Assembly (NCBI GenBank): GCA_900112325.1
Contig: FOLJ01000006.1
Location: 124,001 to 188,000, forward strand
Direction: 5' to 3'
Source of the DNA: Micromonospora sediminimaris
GTDB lineage: Bacteria > Actinomycetota > Actinomycetes > Mycobacteriales > Micromonosporaceae
DNA: 64,000 nucleotides
In this document: positions 9,008-16,689 of the stretch, piece by piece
Layout of the letters: each line of letters opens with the position of its first letter
Position numbering within the stretch: the first letter of the stretch is position 1
Notes under the pieces: model-generated
What the model was told of the DNA's origin: nothing
The model's input: the letters and a program-made list of their open reading frames with translations, nothing else
The model's database searches: none
Position numbers and translations under genes: made by a program

Positions 9008-9112
9008 ATGGTCACCGAGATCGGGTTCGTCAGCCTGCTGGTCGCCGGCCTGGGCGCGCTCGCCGGTGGCCTGGTCTATCTGGCGGTACGCATATCGAGA
9101 GGCAAGTGGTGA
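9008..9112 (+). CDS. 34-residue single-pass membrane protein
   Basis: The frame runs from ATG 9008 to TGA 9112. The product is one hydrophobic helix (GFVSLLVAGLGALAGGLVYL) followed by a short basic tail (VRISRGKW). An alternative ATG at 8999 lies inside the -10 box TAGGAT, so 9008 fits a leaderless start. It stands just ahead of a duplicated start-codon repeat and the nitrobindin-like gene and could be cotranscribed with it. The small size limits certainty; the function is unknown. Confidence 0.5.
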   Translation: MVTEIGFVSLLVAGLGALAGGLVYLAVRISRGKW

Positions 9113-9192
9113 TCCGGTGAGTGCGAGGAGTGAGCCGGTTTTGCGAGCCCCGCAGTCGCGAACGAAGGTGATCCGGTGAGTGCGAGGAGTGA
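9108..9192 (+). repeat. Duplicated 26-bp start-codon repeat
   Basis: A 26-bp sequence beginning GGTGATCCGGTGAGTGCGAG occurs at 9108-9133 and again, identically, at 9167-9192. Each copy carries a potential ribosome-binding stretch and a GTG start. The second provides the actual start of the gene at 9176 and its first six codons. Confidence 0.85.
9117..9179 (+). CDS. Translation-coupled mini-ORF, 20 residues (MSARSE..)
   Basis: The frame runs from the GTG of the first repeat copy to a TGA that overlaps the GTG of the next gene (GTGA at 9176-9179). The peptide is Arg/Ser-rich and has no recognised family. It begins MSARSE, almost the same as the next gene's MSARSD, because both starts lie in copies of the same repeat. 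Whether the peptide matters or only ribosome delivery to 9176 matters is unknown. Confidence 0.4.
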   Translation: MSARSEPVLRAPQSRTKVIR

Positions 9193-9778
9193 CGACAATC
9201 CGTTGGCGCCGCCGCCCTGGCTGAACGCGCCGCCGGTGGAGGCGTACCCCTTCGAGGAGAGTCACGACCTGCGGGTCGGCCCGAAGCTGCACCCCACGCT
9301 CGACGGCCTGCTGCCGTACATCGGCGTGTGGCGGGGGCGGGGGCGGGGCGGTTTCCCCACCATCGAGGACTTCGACTTCGCCCAGGAGATCCGGATCAGC
9401 CACGACGGGCGGCCGTTCCTGCACTACGAGTCGCGGGCGTGGATCCTCGACGAGCAGAGCCGACCGGTGCGGCCGGCCGGCCGGGAGGTCGGCTGGTGGC
9501 GTCCGGTGCTGGACGGCGACCGGGCCACCGACGAGCTGGAGGCCCTGCTGACCACCCCGACGGGGGTGATGGAGCTGCACGTCGGCCGGCGCAAGGGCAC
9601 CCAGGTGGAGTTCGTCACCGACGCGGTGGTGCGCACCTCCACCGCCAAGGAGGTCACCGCCGGCCACCGTCTCTTCGGCATCGTCGAGGGCGCCCTGCTC
9701 TACGCGCAGGACATGGCCGCCGTCGGTCAGCCGTTGTCTCCGCACCTGTCGGCCCGCCTCATCCGGGTCGCCGGCTGA
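9176..9778 (+). CDS. Nitrobindin-like heme-binding beta-barrel protein (FABP/DUF1794 family)
   Basis: The protein has 200 residues from the GTG in the second repeat copy, with GAAGGTG nine bases upstream. It carries the nitrobindin signature G-x-W-x-G-x-G near residues 50-60 (IGVWRGRGRGGFPTIEDF) and a C-terminal histidine (LSPHLSARLIR) in the position of the proximal heme ligand. Family members are cytoplasmic ten-stranded barrels binding ferric heme and able to isomerise peroxynitrite. The length is normal for the actinobacterial form. The first six residues come from the repeat, so the N-terminus is probably a recent addition. Confidence 0.88.
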   Translation: MSARSDDNPLAPPPWLNAPPVEAYPFEESHDLRVGPKLHPTLDGLLPYIGVWRGRGRGGFPTIEDFDFAQEIRISHDGRPFLHYESRAWILDEQSRPVRPAGREVGWWRPVLDGDRATDELEALLTTPTGVMELHVGRRKGTQVEFVTDAVVRTSTAKEVTAGHRLFGIVEGALLYAQDMAAVGQPLSPHLSARLIRVAG

Positions 9779-9844
9779 TCCGCTTCCGCCTCCGGCCCAC
9801 CCCGCCGGTACGCCCGGCTCGGGTCAGCCATCGCCGGTCCAGGT

Positions 9845-10693
9845 TCAGGGCAGCGGGAAGCCGAGCAGCTGCTGCAACGCGCGGGTGAGCGGGCTGGGCG
9901 GCAGCGGCTCACCGTCGAGGGTGTGCACCGCGACCAGGCCGCGTACCGACGAGGTGAGCCAGACCCCCTCGGCCTTGCGCAGCTCCGTCGGGGTGACCAT
10001 GCGTTCGGCGGCCCCGCAGCCGACGTCGGCGGCGTGGGCGAGCAGCCAGGCGACGGTGGTGCCGGGCAGGATGCCGGTGCGTCCGGCGGGCACCGTGCAC
10101 AGCGTCTCCCCGGCCAGCCAGACGAGGTTGGCGGTCGGTCCTTCCAGGGCGTACCCGTCGGAGGAGATCCAGAGCACGTCGTCCACGCCGGCCCGGGCGG
10201 CCCAGCGCCGGGCGGCGCTGCTGGCCCCGTACGACGTGGACTTGATGCCCGCCGGCAGCCAGTCCAGTTCCGGCCGGGCCTCGGCGGGCACCCCGAGGGA
10301 GAGGGTGGCGACGCTCACCCCGTCGTGCCGGGCCTGCGGGGCCGCGGGGGCGACCTCCGACAGGGTGGCGTAAACGGTGGGCGGGCCGCCGCGCTCCGGC
10401 CCCCGGGTGCAGACCAGCCGCAGTGCGCCCTCCACCTCGGCCGGCCAGTCGGCGGCCACCTCGTCCAGCAGTTCGACCAGGGCGTCGTCCGCCGGCAGGG
10501 CCAGTTCCACGGCGGCCGCGCCGCTCCGCAGCCGGGCCAGGTGCTCCTGGCGCAGCCAGGCTCGCCCGTCACGTAGGTGCATGGTCTCGAAGAGCCCGTC
10601 ACCCCGCAGCACGCCGAGATCGTCGGCGCGCAGCACCGGCTCATCGGCCGGCAGCCGCCCGCGACCCAGCACGCCGATCCGCGAGGTCACCAC
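9845..10693 (-). CDS. Class IV PLP aminotransferase, probable aminodeoxychorismate lyase-like
   Basis: The protein has 282 residues from GTG at 10693. The class IV fold is clear: RADDLGVLRGDGLFETMHLRDGRAW near the N-terminus, then GIKSTSYG containing the PLP lysine, DDVLWISSDGYALEGPTANLVW and GRTGILPGTTVAWLL. Members include 4-amino-4-deoxychorismate lyase (folate synthesis) and D-amino-acid or branched-chain aminotransferases; the lyase assignment is the closest guess by size and sequence. It is divergent from the Fur-type gene and convergent with the nitrobindin gene. Confidence 0.85.
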   Translation of the reverse strand: MVTSRIGVLGRGRLPADEPVLRADDLGVLRGDGLFETMHLRDGRAWLRQEHLARLRSGAAAVELALPADDALVELLDEVAADWPAEVEGALRLVCTRGPERGGPPTVYATLSEVAPAAPQARHDGVSVATLSLGVPAEARPELDWLPAGIKSTSYGASSAARRWAARAGVDDVLWISSDGYALEGPTANLVWLAGETLCTVPAGRTGILPGTTVAWLLAHAADVGCGAAERMVTPTELRKAEGVWLTSSVRGLVAVHTLDGEPLPPSPLTRALQQLLGFPLP

Positions 10694-10701
10694 GGGGGCC
10701 G

Positions 10702-10755
10702 AGCATAGTGCCGTGCCGGTCGCGCCGGGAGGTACGCGCGCGGCCGAACTATGAT
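10702..10755. promoter_or_regulatory. Divergent promoter pair between the aminotransferase and fur-like genes
   Basis: On the minus strand TATGCT (10707-10702) lies eight bases before GTG 10693. On the plus strand TATGAT (10750-10755) lies six bases before GTG 10762. Both fit leaderless transcription. The 68-base gap leaves room for only one regulator to act on both. Confidence 0.55.
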
Positions 10756-10761
10756 CGGGGG

Positions 10762-11190
10762 GTGTCCGAATCCTCCCTCGCGGAACTGCTCCGCGCCCGT
10801 GGGCTCCGGCTGACGGCGCAACGACAGCTGATCCTCCAGGCGGTGCTGGACCTGGGGCACGCCACCCCCGAGCAGGTGCACACCGCCGTACGCGAGGTCG
10901 CCGCCGGGGTCAACATCACCACCATCTACCGCACGCTGGAGCTGCTGGAGCGGCTCGGCCTGGTCACCCACACCCACCTCTCGCACGGGTCGCCGACCTA
11001 CCACGCTGCCGGTGAGGACCAGCACGTGCACCTGGTCTGCCGCGAGTGCGGCGCGATCGACGAGATGGATCCGGAACTGATGCGTCCGCTCTCCGACCAA
11101 CTGGCCGGGGAACGGGGCTTCCGGGTGGACATCGGGCACGTCTCCTTCTTCGGCTTGTGCGCGCGGTGCGGAGACGGGGAAAAGACATGA
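10762..11190 (+). CDS. Fur-family metal-responsive repressor
   Basis: The protein has 142 residues from GTG 10762, fixed by the TATGAT box six bases upstream. The N-terminal winged helix is typical (LLRARGLRLTAQRQLILQAVLDLGHATPEQVH, then NITTIYRTLELLERLGLVTH). The dimerisation domain carries HVHLVCRECGAIDEMDP and FGLCARCGDG, that is two CxxC pairs for structural zinc, plus a His-rich sensing region. The subclass (iron, zinc or peroxide) cannot be fixed by eye. The stop overlaps the start of the ygfZ-like gene by four bases (ATGA), so the two are coupled. Confidence 0.93.
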   Translation: MSESSLAELLRARGLRLTAQRQLILQAVLDLGHATPEQVHTAVREVAAGVNITTIYRTLELLERLGLVTHTHLSHGSPTYHAAGEDQHVHLVCRECGAIDEMDPELMRPLSDQLAGERGFRVDIGHVSFFGLCARCGDGEKT

Positions 11191-12299
11191 TCGACATCGC
11201 GGGCGCGGTGGCCGTGGAGAGCATCGACGAGGCCAGCCGGGATCAGCCGGAGCCGGCGCACGCCGCAGCCGGGGTGCGGGGCGTGGCCGCGCACTACGGC
11301 GACCCGATGCGCGAGCAGCGCCAGTTGGACACCGAGGTCGGCCTGGTGGACCGCTCCCACCGGGGCGTCGTCGCGGTGCCGGGTGCGGAGCGCATCTCCT
11401 GGCTGCACACCCTCACCACCCAGCACCTGGCCGAGTTGGGCCCGTGGCAGGGCACCGAACTCCTCGTGCTCTCGCCGCACGGCCATCTGGAGCAGCACGC
11501 CATGGTGGCCGAGGACGGCGACACCACCTGGCTCGACACCGAGCCTGGGGCAACTGCGGGACTGCTGACCTACCTGGAGAAGATGCGGTTCTTCAGCCAG
11601 GTCGACCCCCGCGATGCCACCGCCGAGTACGCGCTGCTGTCGTTGGTCGGGCCGAAGGCCGCCGAGGTGGTGGCCCTGCTCGACGTACCGCCGCTCGCCG
11701 AGCCGGACGTGGTGGGGCTGCCCGGCCCGAAGTTCCGCTCCGGCGAGTTGCCGCCCCGCCCGACCGCCCGCTACGACGTACAGCCGCTGCCGCAGGGTGG
11801 CTGGGCCCGGCGCGGTCCGCTCGGGGTGGACCTGCTGGTTCCCCGACCCGCGATGGACCAGGTTGTCACGCGGCTGCGCGACAACGGGGTGCCCCCGGTC
11901 GGGCTGTGGGCGTACGAGGCGGTGCGGGTGGCCGCCCGGCGGCCCCGGGTCGGCGTCGACACCGACCACCGGACGATCCCCGCCGAGGTGAACCTGATCG
12001 CCCCGGCAGTGCACCTGGACAAGGGCTGCTACCGGGGGCAGGAGACGGTCGCCCGGGTGCACAACATGGGCCGTCCGCCACGCCGACTGGTGCTGCTGCA
12101 CCTCGACGGGGTGGCCTCGGACCAGCTGCCGGTCGCCGGTTCCCCGGTGACCCTGGACGGCCGTACGGTCGGTTTCGTCGGCACCGCGGTGCTTCATCAC
12201 GAGCTGGGGCAGGTCGCGCTCGCGGTGGTCAAGCGCTCGGTGCCCGACGATGCCGCGCTCCGGGTGGGCGACAGCGCCGCCGCCATCGACCCCTCGTAG
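11187..12299 (+). CDS. ygfZ: YgfZ/GcvT-like folate-binding protein, Fe-S cluster maintenance
   Basis: The protein has 370 residues from an ATG that overlaps the fur-like stop. It contains the YgfZ signature K-G-C-Y-x-G-Q-E (DKGCYRGQETVARVHNMG) near residue 280 and the GcvT-like barrel (ISWLHTLTTQHLAEL). YgfZ proteins bind tetrahydrofolate and assist repair or assembly of certain iron-sulfur enzymes; the cysteine in the motif is essential in E. coli. Coupling to a Fur-type regulator fits metal or redox control, which is inference from context. Confidence 0.93.
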   Translation: MIDIAGAVAVESIDEASRDQPEPAHAAAGVRGVAAHYGDPMREQRQLDTEVGLVDRSHRGVVAVPGAERISWLHTLTTQHLAELGPWQGTELLVLSPHGHLEQHAMVAEDGDTTWLDTEPGATAGLLTYLEKMRFFSQVDPRDATAEYALLSLVGPKAAEVVALLDVPPLAEPDVVGLPGPKFRSGELPPRPTARYDVQPLPQGGWARRGPLGVDLLVPRPAMDQVVTRLRDNGVPPVGLWAYEAVRVAARRPRVGVDTDHRTIPAEVNLIAPAVHLDKGCYRGQETVARVHNMGRPPRRLVLLHLDGVASDQLPVAGSPVTLDGRTVGFVGTAVLHHELGQVALAVVKRSVPDDAALRVGDSAAAIDPS

Positions 12300-12330
12300 A
12301 CACCGACACCGCTGGTGGCCGGGGGCGCTC

Positions 12331-12336
12331 TAGGAT
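12331..12336 (+). promoter_or_regulatory. -10 box TAGGAT for the BKACE gene
   Basis: TAGGAT lies seven bases before ATG 12344, a typical leaderless arrangement. It sits 31 bases after the ygfZ-like stop. Confidence 0.55.
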
Positions 12337-12343
12337 CGCCGGC

Positions 12344-13171
12344 ATGACGACAGGGACGTTGATCACGGTTGCCCCCACCGGCGCGGAGTCGGCGAAGACC
12401 GAGGTGCCGGCGCTGCCGGTGACCCTCGACGAGCTGCTGCTCACCGCCAAGGAGTGCGAGGCACTGGGTGCCTCCGTGATCCACGTGCACATCCGCGACG
12501 ACCAGGCCCGGCCGACCCTGGACCCGGGTCGGCTCCGGGCGACCGTGGCGGCGTTGCGGGAGAGCACCGACCTGATCGTGCAACTGTCCACCGGCGGCGC
12601 GGTCACCGACCCGGAGGCCGACCGGCTCGCCGTGCTGGACGCGGCCCCGGACATGGCCTCCTGCACCATGGGTACGGTCAACTTCGGTGACGAGGTGTTC
12701 CTCAACCGTTGGGAGTTCGTCGTCGACCTGCACACCAGGATGCAGGAGCGGGGCATCGTGCCGGAGTACGAGATCTTCGATCTCGGCCACCTCAGCGCCC
12801 TGCAGCGCCTGTTGGGGAAGTACGGCCTGCCGCACGGCGGTCACGTTCACGTCGACTTCGTCATGGGTGTGCCGGGAGGCATGCCGGGAACCACGGCGAC
12901 GCTGGTGGCGGGCCAGCAGATGCTCCGGGATCTGCCGGAGGGCACCACGTTCTCGGCGACCGGCATCGGCCGTACCAGCCTTCCGGTGCTGCTCGCCGCG
13001 CTTTCCACCGGCGGTCACCTGCGGGTCGGGATGGAGGACACGGTCACGTACGCCAAGGGCCGCCCGGTGGAGTCGAACATGCAACTGGTCGCGCGTGCGG
13101 TCGGCTTCGCTCAGCTCGCGCAGCGTCCACCGCTGAACACCGCCGAGGCCCGCGAGCTGCTCGGCCTGTAA
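12344..13171 (+). CDS. BKACE-family beta-keto acid cleavage enzyme
   Basis: The protein has 275 residues from ATG. It contains the family pattern: TVAPTGAE near the N-terminus, then ASVIHVHIRDDQARPTLD (His-x-His metal site), QLSTGGAV, PDMASCTMGTVNF, PEYEIFDLGHL and LRVGMEDTVTYAKG. Members are zinc-dependent TIM barrels that condense a beta-keto acid with acetyl-CoA, the founding member being 3-keto-5-aminohexanoate cleavage enzyme (Kce). The acyl substrate is not deducible here, as no lysine-fermentation genes are nearby. Confidence 0.9.
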   Translation: MTTGTLITVAPTGAESAKTEVPALPVTLDELLLTAKECEALGASVIHVHIRDDQARPTLDPGRLRATVAALRESTDLIVQLSTGGAVTDPEADRLAVLDAAPDMASCTMGTVNFGDEVFLNRWEFVVDLHTRMQERGIVPEYEIFDLGHLSALQRLLGKYGLPHGGHVHVDFVMGVPGGMPGTTATLVAGQQMLRDLPEGTTFSATGIGRTSLPVLLAALSTGGHLRVGMEDTVTYAKGRPVESNMQLVARAVGFAQLAQRPPLNTAEARELLGL

Positions 13172-13265
13172 GGCACGAGTCGCCCGGCATCCCTTTACGC
13201 CCGGAGGTGGAGTCCCAGCTCACCCCGGCGTGAGGTCGGCCGGACACCTCGGTACCGTCCACGTT

Positions 13266-14279
13266 GTGGGAAAGACGTACGAGGGCGGCGTACCGCTCGC
13301 CGAGGTGGTCCGGTCCGGCTTCGTGGAGGGCGTGCACCGCGGCTCGGTGGTGGTGCTCGACAGTGCCGGTGCGTCGCTGGCCGCGGCGGGCGACGTAACC
13401 TCGCCGATCTTCCCGCGCTCGTCGAACAAGCCGATGCAGGCGGTCGGCATGCTCCGCGCCGGGCTGTCCCTCACCGAGCCTGCCGACCTGGCCATCGTCT
13501 CCGCCAGCCACGCGGGGGAGGAGTTCCACCTGGCCAGGGTCGCCGGGCTGCTCGCGGGTGCCGGGCTGAGCGAGGACGACCTGCACTGTCCGCCGGACCT
13601 GCCGGCGGGCGATCTCGCACGGATGGCGGTGCTGCGGGCCGGCGGCGGCCCTGCCCGGGTCCAGATGAACTGCTCCGGCAAGCACGCCGGGATGCTGTTG
13701 ACCTGCCGTGCCGCCGGCTGGCCGCTGGAGGGTTACTGGCGGATCGAACATCCGCTCCAGCGGTGGCTGCGCGAGACGGTGGAGGAGTTCACCGGCGAGG
13801 AGGCGGTGGCCGTCGGCGTCGACGGTTGCGGCGCTCCGGTGCTGTCCGCGTCGTTGACCGGGCTGGCCACGGCATACCTACGGTTGGTGACGGCCGAAGG
13901 CGACACCGGGGCGGGCCTGGTGGCCGACGCGATGCGGGCGCATCCGGAGGTGGTCGGCGGTACGCAGGCGGACGACACCCGACTGATGCGTGGCGTACCC
14001 GGGCTGCTGGCGAAGATCGGCGCGGAGGGTGTCATCGCCGCGGCCCTGCCCGGCGTCGGCGCCGTGGCGCTCAAGATTGACGACGGCGCCGGCCGGGCCC
14101 GGATGCCGGTCCTGGTCTCGGCCCTGCGCCGGCTCGGCGTGGATGCGCCGGTCCTGTCGGAGTTCGCCGAGCTGCCGCTCTTCGGCGGCACCCTCCCCGT
14201 CGGCGCCACCCGCCCCAGCGACGCGTTGATCAAGAAGTTTTGGTCGGGAGTAGCGCGGAATCCGACCAAAACTTCTTGA
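13266..14279 (+). CDS. Asparaginase (L-asparaginase II family) with a palindrome-derived C-terminus
   Basis: The protein has 337 residues from GTG 13266; an in-frame GTG at 13230 would add 12 residues of low-complexity sequence. Typical motifs of this family are SSNKPMQAVGML, IVSASHAGEEFH, QMNCSGKHAGMLLTC and VGVDGCGAP. It hydrolyses asparagine to aspartate and ammonia, or acts on a related amide. The last 18 codons (from ALIKKFW) and the stop codon are encoded entirely inside the 60-bp inverted repeat at 14225-14284, so the natural C-terminus has been replaced or extended by repeat sequence. Confidence 0.9.
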   Translation: MGKTYEGGVPLAEVVRSGFVEGVHRGSVVVLDSAGASLAAAGDVTSPIFPRSSNKPMQAVGMLRAGLSLTEPADLAIVSASHAGEEFHLARVAGLLAGAGLSEDDLHCPPDLPAGDLARMAVLRAGGGPARVQMNCSGKHAGMLLTCRAAGWPLEGYWRIEHPLQRWLRETVEEFTGEEAVAVGVDGCGAPVLSASLTGLATAYLRLVTAEGDTGAGLVADAMRAHPEVVGGTQADDTRLMRGVPGLLAKIGAEGVIAAALPGVGAVALKIDDGAGRARMPVLVSALRRLGVDAPVLSEFAELPLFGGTLPVGATRPSDALIKKFWSGVARNPTKTS

Positions 14280-14284
14280 TCAAC
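14225..14284. repeat. 60-bp inverted repeat, TTGATCAWGARGTT family, copy 1
   Basis: Perfect 23-bp arms (14225-14247 and 14262-14284) flank a 14-base centre. The arms begin GTTGATCAAGAAGTTTTGG. It lies between convergent genes and covers the 3' end of the asparaginase gene. The outer 16 bases are identical to the palindrome at 35181. A role as bidirectional terminator is possible, but no T-tract follows. Confidence 0.9.
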
Positions 14285-14305
14285 CCGGAAGGGGGGAGTG
14301 CGGGG

Positions 14306-15103
14306 TTAGGGGAGGAAGGTGAGGAGTTGCTGGTTTACCCGGGTGGGGTGTTCCAGGGGGAGTAGGTGAGCGGCGTTTGGGATGTCGGGTGGGCGTATCG
14401 CGTGGGGTGCCTCGGCCGCGATGCGATCGGCCAGGTGGCGGATGTCGGGCACGTCCAGCGCGCCGGCCGCGACCAGCACGGGCATGGTCAGCTCGGCGAG
14501 TCGCCCGATGGCCGGTGGGTCGAGCTCGGCCACGTCCACGGCGCTGAGCGCCAACTCGGCGGCGAGTGCGCGCTCGTCCATCGCGGTCGCGAAGGCGACC
14601 AGCTCAGGGTCGACGTCGGCGGGCTCGCGGTCCGGACCGACCACCCAGAACCGCACCTCACCCGCGGCAGTCGCGGCTAAGTCCTCCGGATCGACGTCGC
14701 CGACCAGGTGCTCCCACAGCTCGTTCGTCTGCTCTGACCATTCGTGGCCGGAGACCGCGGCGCCGAGCAGGGCCAGCGCGCTCACCCGGTGGGGGTGGGC
14801 GAGTGCGGTGTCGATCGCCACCGCCCCACCGAAGGAGCAGCCGACCAGTGCCGCGCTGGCCAGTCCGAGAGCGTCGAGCAGGCCGACCACGTCATCGTGG
14901 TGGGCGAAGGCGCTCGGTGGCAGCTCGGACTCCCCGTACCCGCGAAGGTCGAGGGCGATCACCCGGTGTCGGGTCGCGAGTGGGGCGATCTGGTCCCGCC
15001 ACATCCGGCGGTCGGCGATACCGGCGTGCAGCAGGACGACCGGCGATCCGCTGCCGGCCTCGTCGTACGCCAGCAGAGCGCCATTTACCTGGATCTTGGT
15101 CAC
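14306..15103 (-). CDS. Alpha/beta hydrolase
   Basis: The protein has 265 residues from GTG 15103; a TTG at 15139 would add 12 residues with no better ribosome site. The fold is standard: oxyanion HAGIADRRMW, nucleophile elbow GCSFGG (Ser near residue 90), acid in GALDVPD, and catalytic His in NAAHLLPLEHP near the end. It resembles 3-oxoadipate enol-lactonase-type hydrolases in layout, but no pathway neighbours support a substrate. Confidence 0.88.
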   Translation of the reverse strand: MTKIQVNGALLAYDEAGSGSPVVLLHAGIADRRMWRDQIAPLATRHRVIALDLRGYGESELPPSAFAHHDDVVGLLDALGLASAALVGCSFGGAVAIDTALAHPHRVSALALLGAAVSGHEWSEQTNELWEHLVGDVDPEDLAATAAGEVRFWVVGPDREPADVDPELVAFATAMDERALAAELALSAVDVAELDPPAIGRLAELTMPVLVAAGALDVPDIRHLADRIAAEAPHAIRPPDIPNAAHLLPLEHPTRVNQQLLTFLP

Positions 15104-15166
15104 CGCAGGACGGTACGACCGGGCGGGAGCGGTGCGCAAGCCGGCGATGAGACATCGCTAACTTCG

Positions 15167-15208
15167 GCTAGCACTTTGCTTGCAGCTGCTAGCAGTGCGG
15201 GCTAGCGT
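15167..15208 (+). promoter_or_regulatory. Promoter with three GCTAGC sites before the XRE regulator
   Basis: GCTAGC occurs at 15167-15172, 15188-15193 (inside the palindrome CTGCTAGCAG, 15186-15195) and 15201-15206. The third overlaps a -10 box TAGCGT (15203-15208), six bases before ATG 15215. The clustering suggests autoregulation by the XRE protein encoded next. Confidence 0.5.
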
Positions 15209-15214
15209 TGAGTC

Positions 15215-15817
15215 ATGGCCACTCCCAAGGACCTTCCCGACGTCGGCGGGTTCATTCGTGACCTGCGGCGGAACGCGAAGATTTCGCTCCGGCAACTGGC
15301 CGAGCAGGCGGGGGTCAGCAACCCCTACCTCAGCCAGATCGAGCGCGGCCTGCGCCGGCCGAGCGCGGAGGTGCTCCAGCAACTCGCCAGCGCGCTGCGG
15401 GTCTCCACTCCGGCGATGTACCTGCGGGCCGGACTGCTCGACGACAAGGAGGGGCAGGGTGTGCTGGCCGCCATCGCCGTCGATCCGGACCTGACGATGG
15501 CCCAGAAACAGTCCCTTACCCAGATCTACGAGACATTTCGCCGGGAGAATGCGCGGCTGGCCGAGGCGACCGCGACGATGCCTGGCGCGAGCGGGGAGAC
15601 CGGCACCTCCGACGCGGATAACGTCACCGCCCCCGACGTGGCCAACCTGGCCGCGACCGGGCCCACCACCGCGGCGGGTACCCCGACCGAGGCGGTGCTC
15701 GAATCGGTCGCCGTGACCGAGGCAGGTTCCGCTCCCGCCCCGAACAGCACCCCACCCAGGAAGGCCGCCCGCAAGGTGGTCCGCAAGACCGCGACAGCGG
15801 TCCAGGAGGAGAAGTAA
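15215..15817 (+). CDS. XRE-family HTH regulator upstream of the HbhA-like gene
   Basis: The protein has 200 residues from ATG. The N-terminal helix-turn-helix (residues about 10-66) is canonical: GGFIRDLRRNAKISLRQLAEQAGVSNPYLSQIERGLRRPSAEVLQQLASAL. The middle is helical, and the C-terminal 80 residues are low-complexity Ala/Thr/Pro with a basic end (RKAARKVVRKTATAVQEEK). Its position immediately before an HbhA-like gene matches Rv0474 of M. tuberculosis. It is separated by two bases from the downstream ATG region, so the two are cotranscribed. Confidence 0.92.
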   Translation: MATPKDLPDVGGFIRDLRRNAKISLRQLAEQAGVSNPYLSQIERGLRRPSAEVLQQLASALRVSTPAMYLRAGLLDDKEGQGVLAAIAVDPDLTMAQKQSLTQIYETFRRENARLAEATATMPGASGETGTSDADNVTAPDVANLAATGPTTAAGTPTEAVLESVAVTEAGSAPAPNSTPPRKAARKVVRKTATAVQEEK

Positions 15818-15819
15818 CG

Positions 15820-16632
15820 ATGAGCCAGCCGAAGACCAATCGCATCCCTGCCCCGATCTACGCTGCGGCCGGCGCTGGTGAACTGGCCTTGCAGCAGCTG
15901 CGCAAACTGCCCACCGTGGTCGGTGAGCTGCGTGACCGCGTCGTCGCCGACGGTGGGCGGGTCGTCAACGAACTCGGCGGCAAGGCCGTCGTCACCGGCT
16001 TCGAACTGCGTCAGAAGGCCAACGACACGCTGCGCAACGCCAACCGGACGGCCGAGTCGCTGCGGCAGAAGGCCGCCCCGACGACCGACCTGAACCGGCT
16101 GCGTGAGCACGCCGACCTGGCCAAGCTTCGCGAGGCTGCGGACCTCACCAAGCTGCGCGAGACGGCCGACCTGAACAAGCTGCGGGAAGCAGCCGACCTG
16201 GACCGTCTCCGCGAGCTGGCGAGCCGCAACGCGGCGGTCGTCGTCGCCGGCGCCCAGGCCGCTCAGGTGCGGGCGCTGGCCGCGTACGGTGCGCTGGTGG
16301 CGCGGGGCGAGCGTGTCGTGGGCGCCGGCGTGCTGGAGGCCGCCGACACGGTGAACGCCGACATCGAGGCGACCGGGACGACCACCCCGACGGCGACTGT
16401 CGAGCAGACCGCGACCGTCGGGAAGTCCGCGCCGACCGAGACGACCGTGACCGTCGGGAAGGCCACGCCGGCCGAGGTGCCGAGCCCGGCGGAGGTGGCC
16501 GAGATCGTGGAGGCCAAGCCGGCCGCCGCGAAGAAGACCACCCGGGCGAAGTCGACCACCCGGCAGGCCGCTGCCAAGCGGACCGACAGCCCGTCGGCGA
16601 AGCTGCCCCGGGGTACCAAGCGGAGCCAGTGA
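15820..16632 (+). CDS. HbhA-like coiled-coil protein with nonapeptide repeats
   Basis: The protein has 270 residues from ATG preceded by GGAGGAGAAG. It is helical and charged. Residues 90-134 are five exact-length nonapeptide repeats of the form D-L-x-(K/R)-L-R-E-x-A. The C-terminal 40 residues are Lys/Arg/Ala/Thr-rich (AAKKTTRAKSTTRQAAAKR), like the heparin-binding tail of mycobacterial HBHA but shorter in lysine repeats. Order with the XRE regulator and DUF2516 gene matches Rv0474-0475-0476. In mycobacteria HBHA is surface-exposed and also linked to lipid inclusions; here the role is unknown. Confidence 0.85.
   Translation: MSQPKTNRIPAPIYAAAGAGELALQQLRKLPTVVGELRDRVVADGGRVVNELGGKAVVTGFELRQKANDTLRNANRTAESLRQKAAPTTDLNRLREHADLAKLREAADLTKLRETADLNKLREAADLDRLRELASRNAAVVVAGAQAAQVRALAAYGALVARGERVVGAGVLEAADTVNADIEATGTTTPTATVEQTATVGKSAPTETTVTVGKATPAEVPSPAEVAEIVEAKPAAAKKTTRAKSTTRQAAAKRTDSPSAKLPRGTKRSQ
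16087..16221 (+). repeat. Five 27-bp tandem repeats inside the HbhA-like gene
   Basis: Five in-frame units of 27 bases encode D-L-x-(K/R)-L-R-E-x-A each. The DNA copies differ at third positions, so the protein repeat is conserved more than the DNA. Confidence 0.85.
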
Positions 16633-16689
16633 GTCAGCAGCCGGCGGCCCCGGGACCGTCCCATCGCCACGGATCCGGGGTCGCCGGCA

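Noticed and set aside
11444..12343. Upstream extension of the BKACE frame by 300 codons
   Set aside because: It runs through the ygfZ-like gene in a different phase; the ATG at 12344 has a fitting -10 box.
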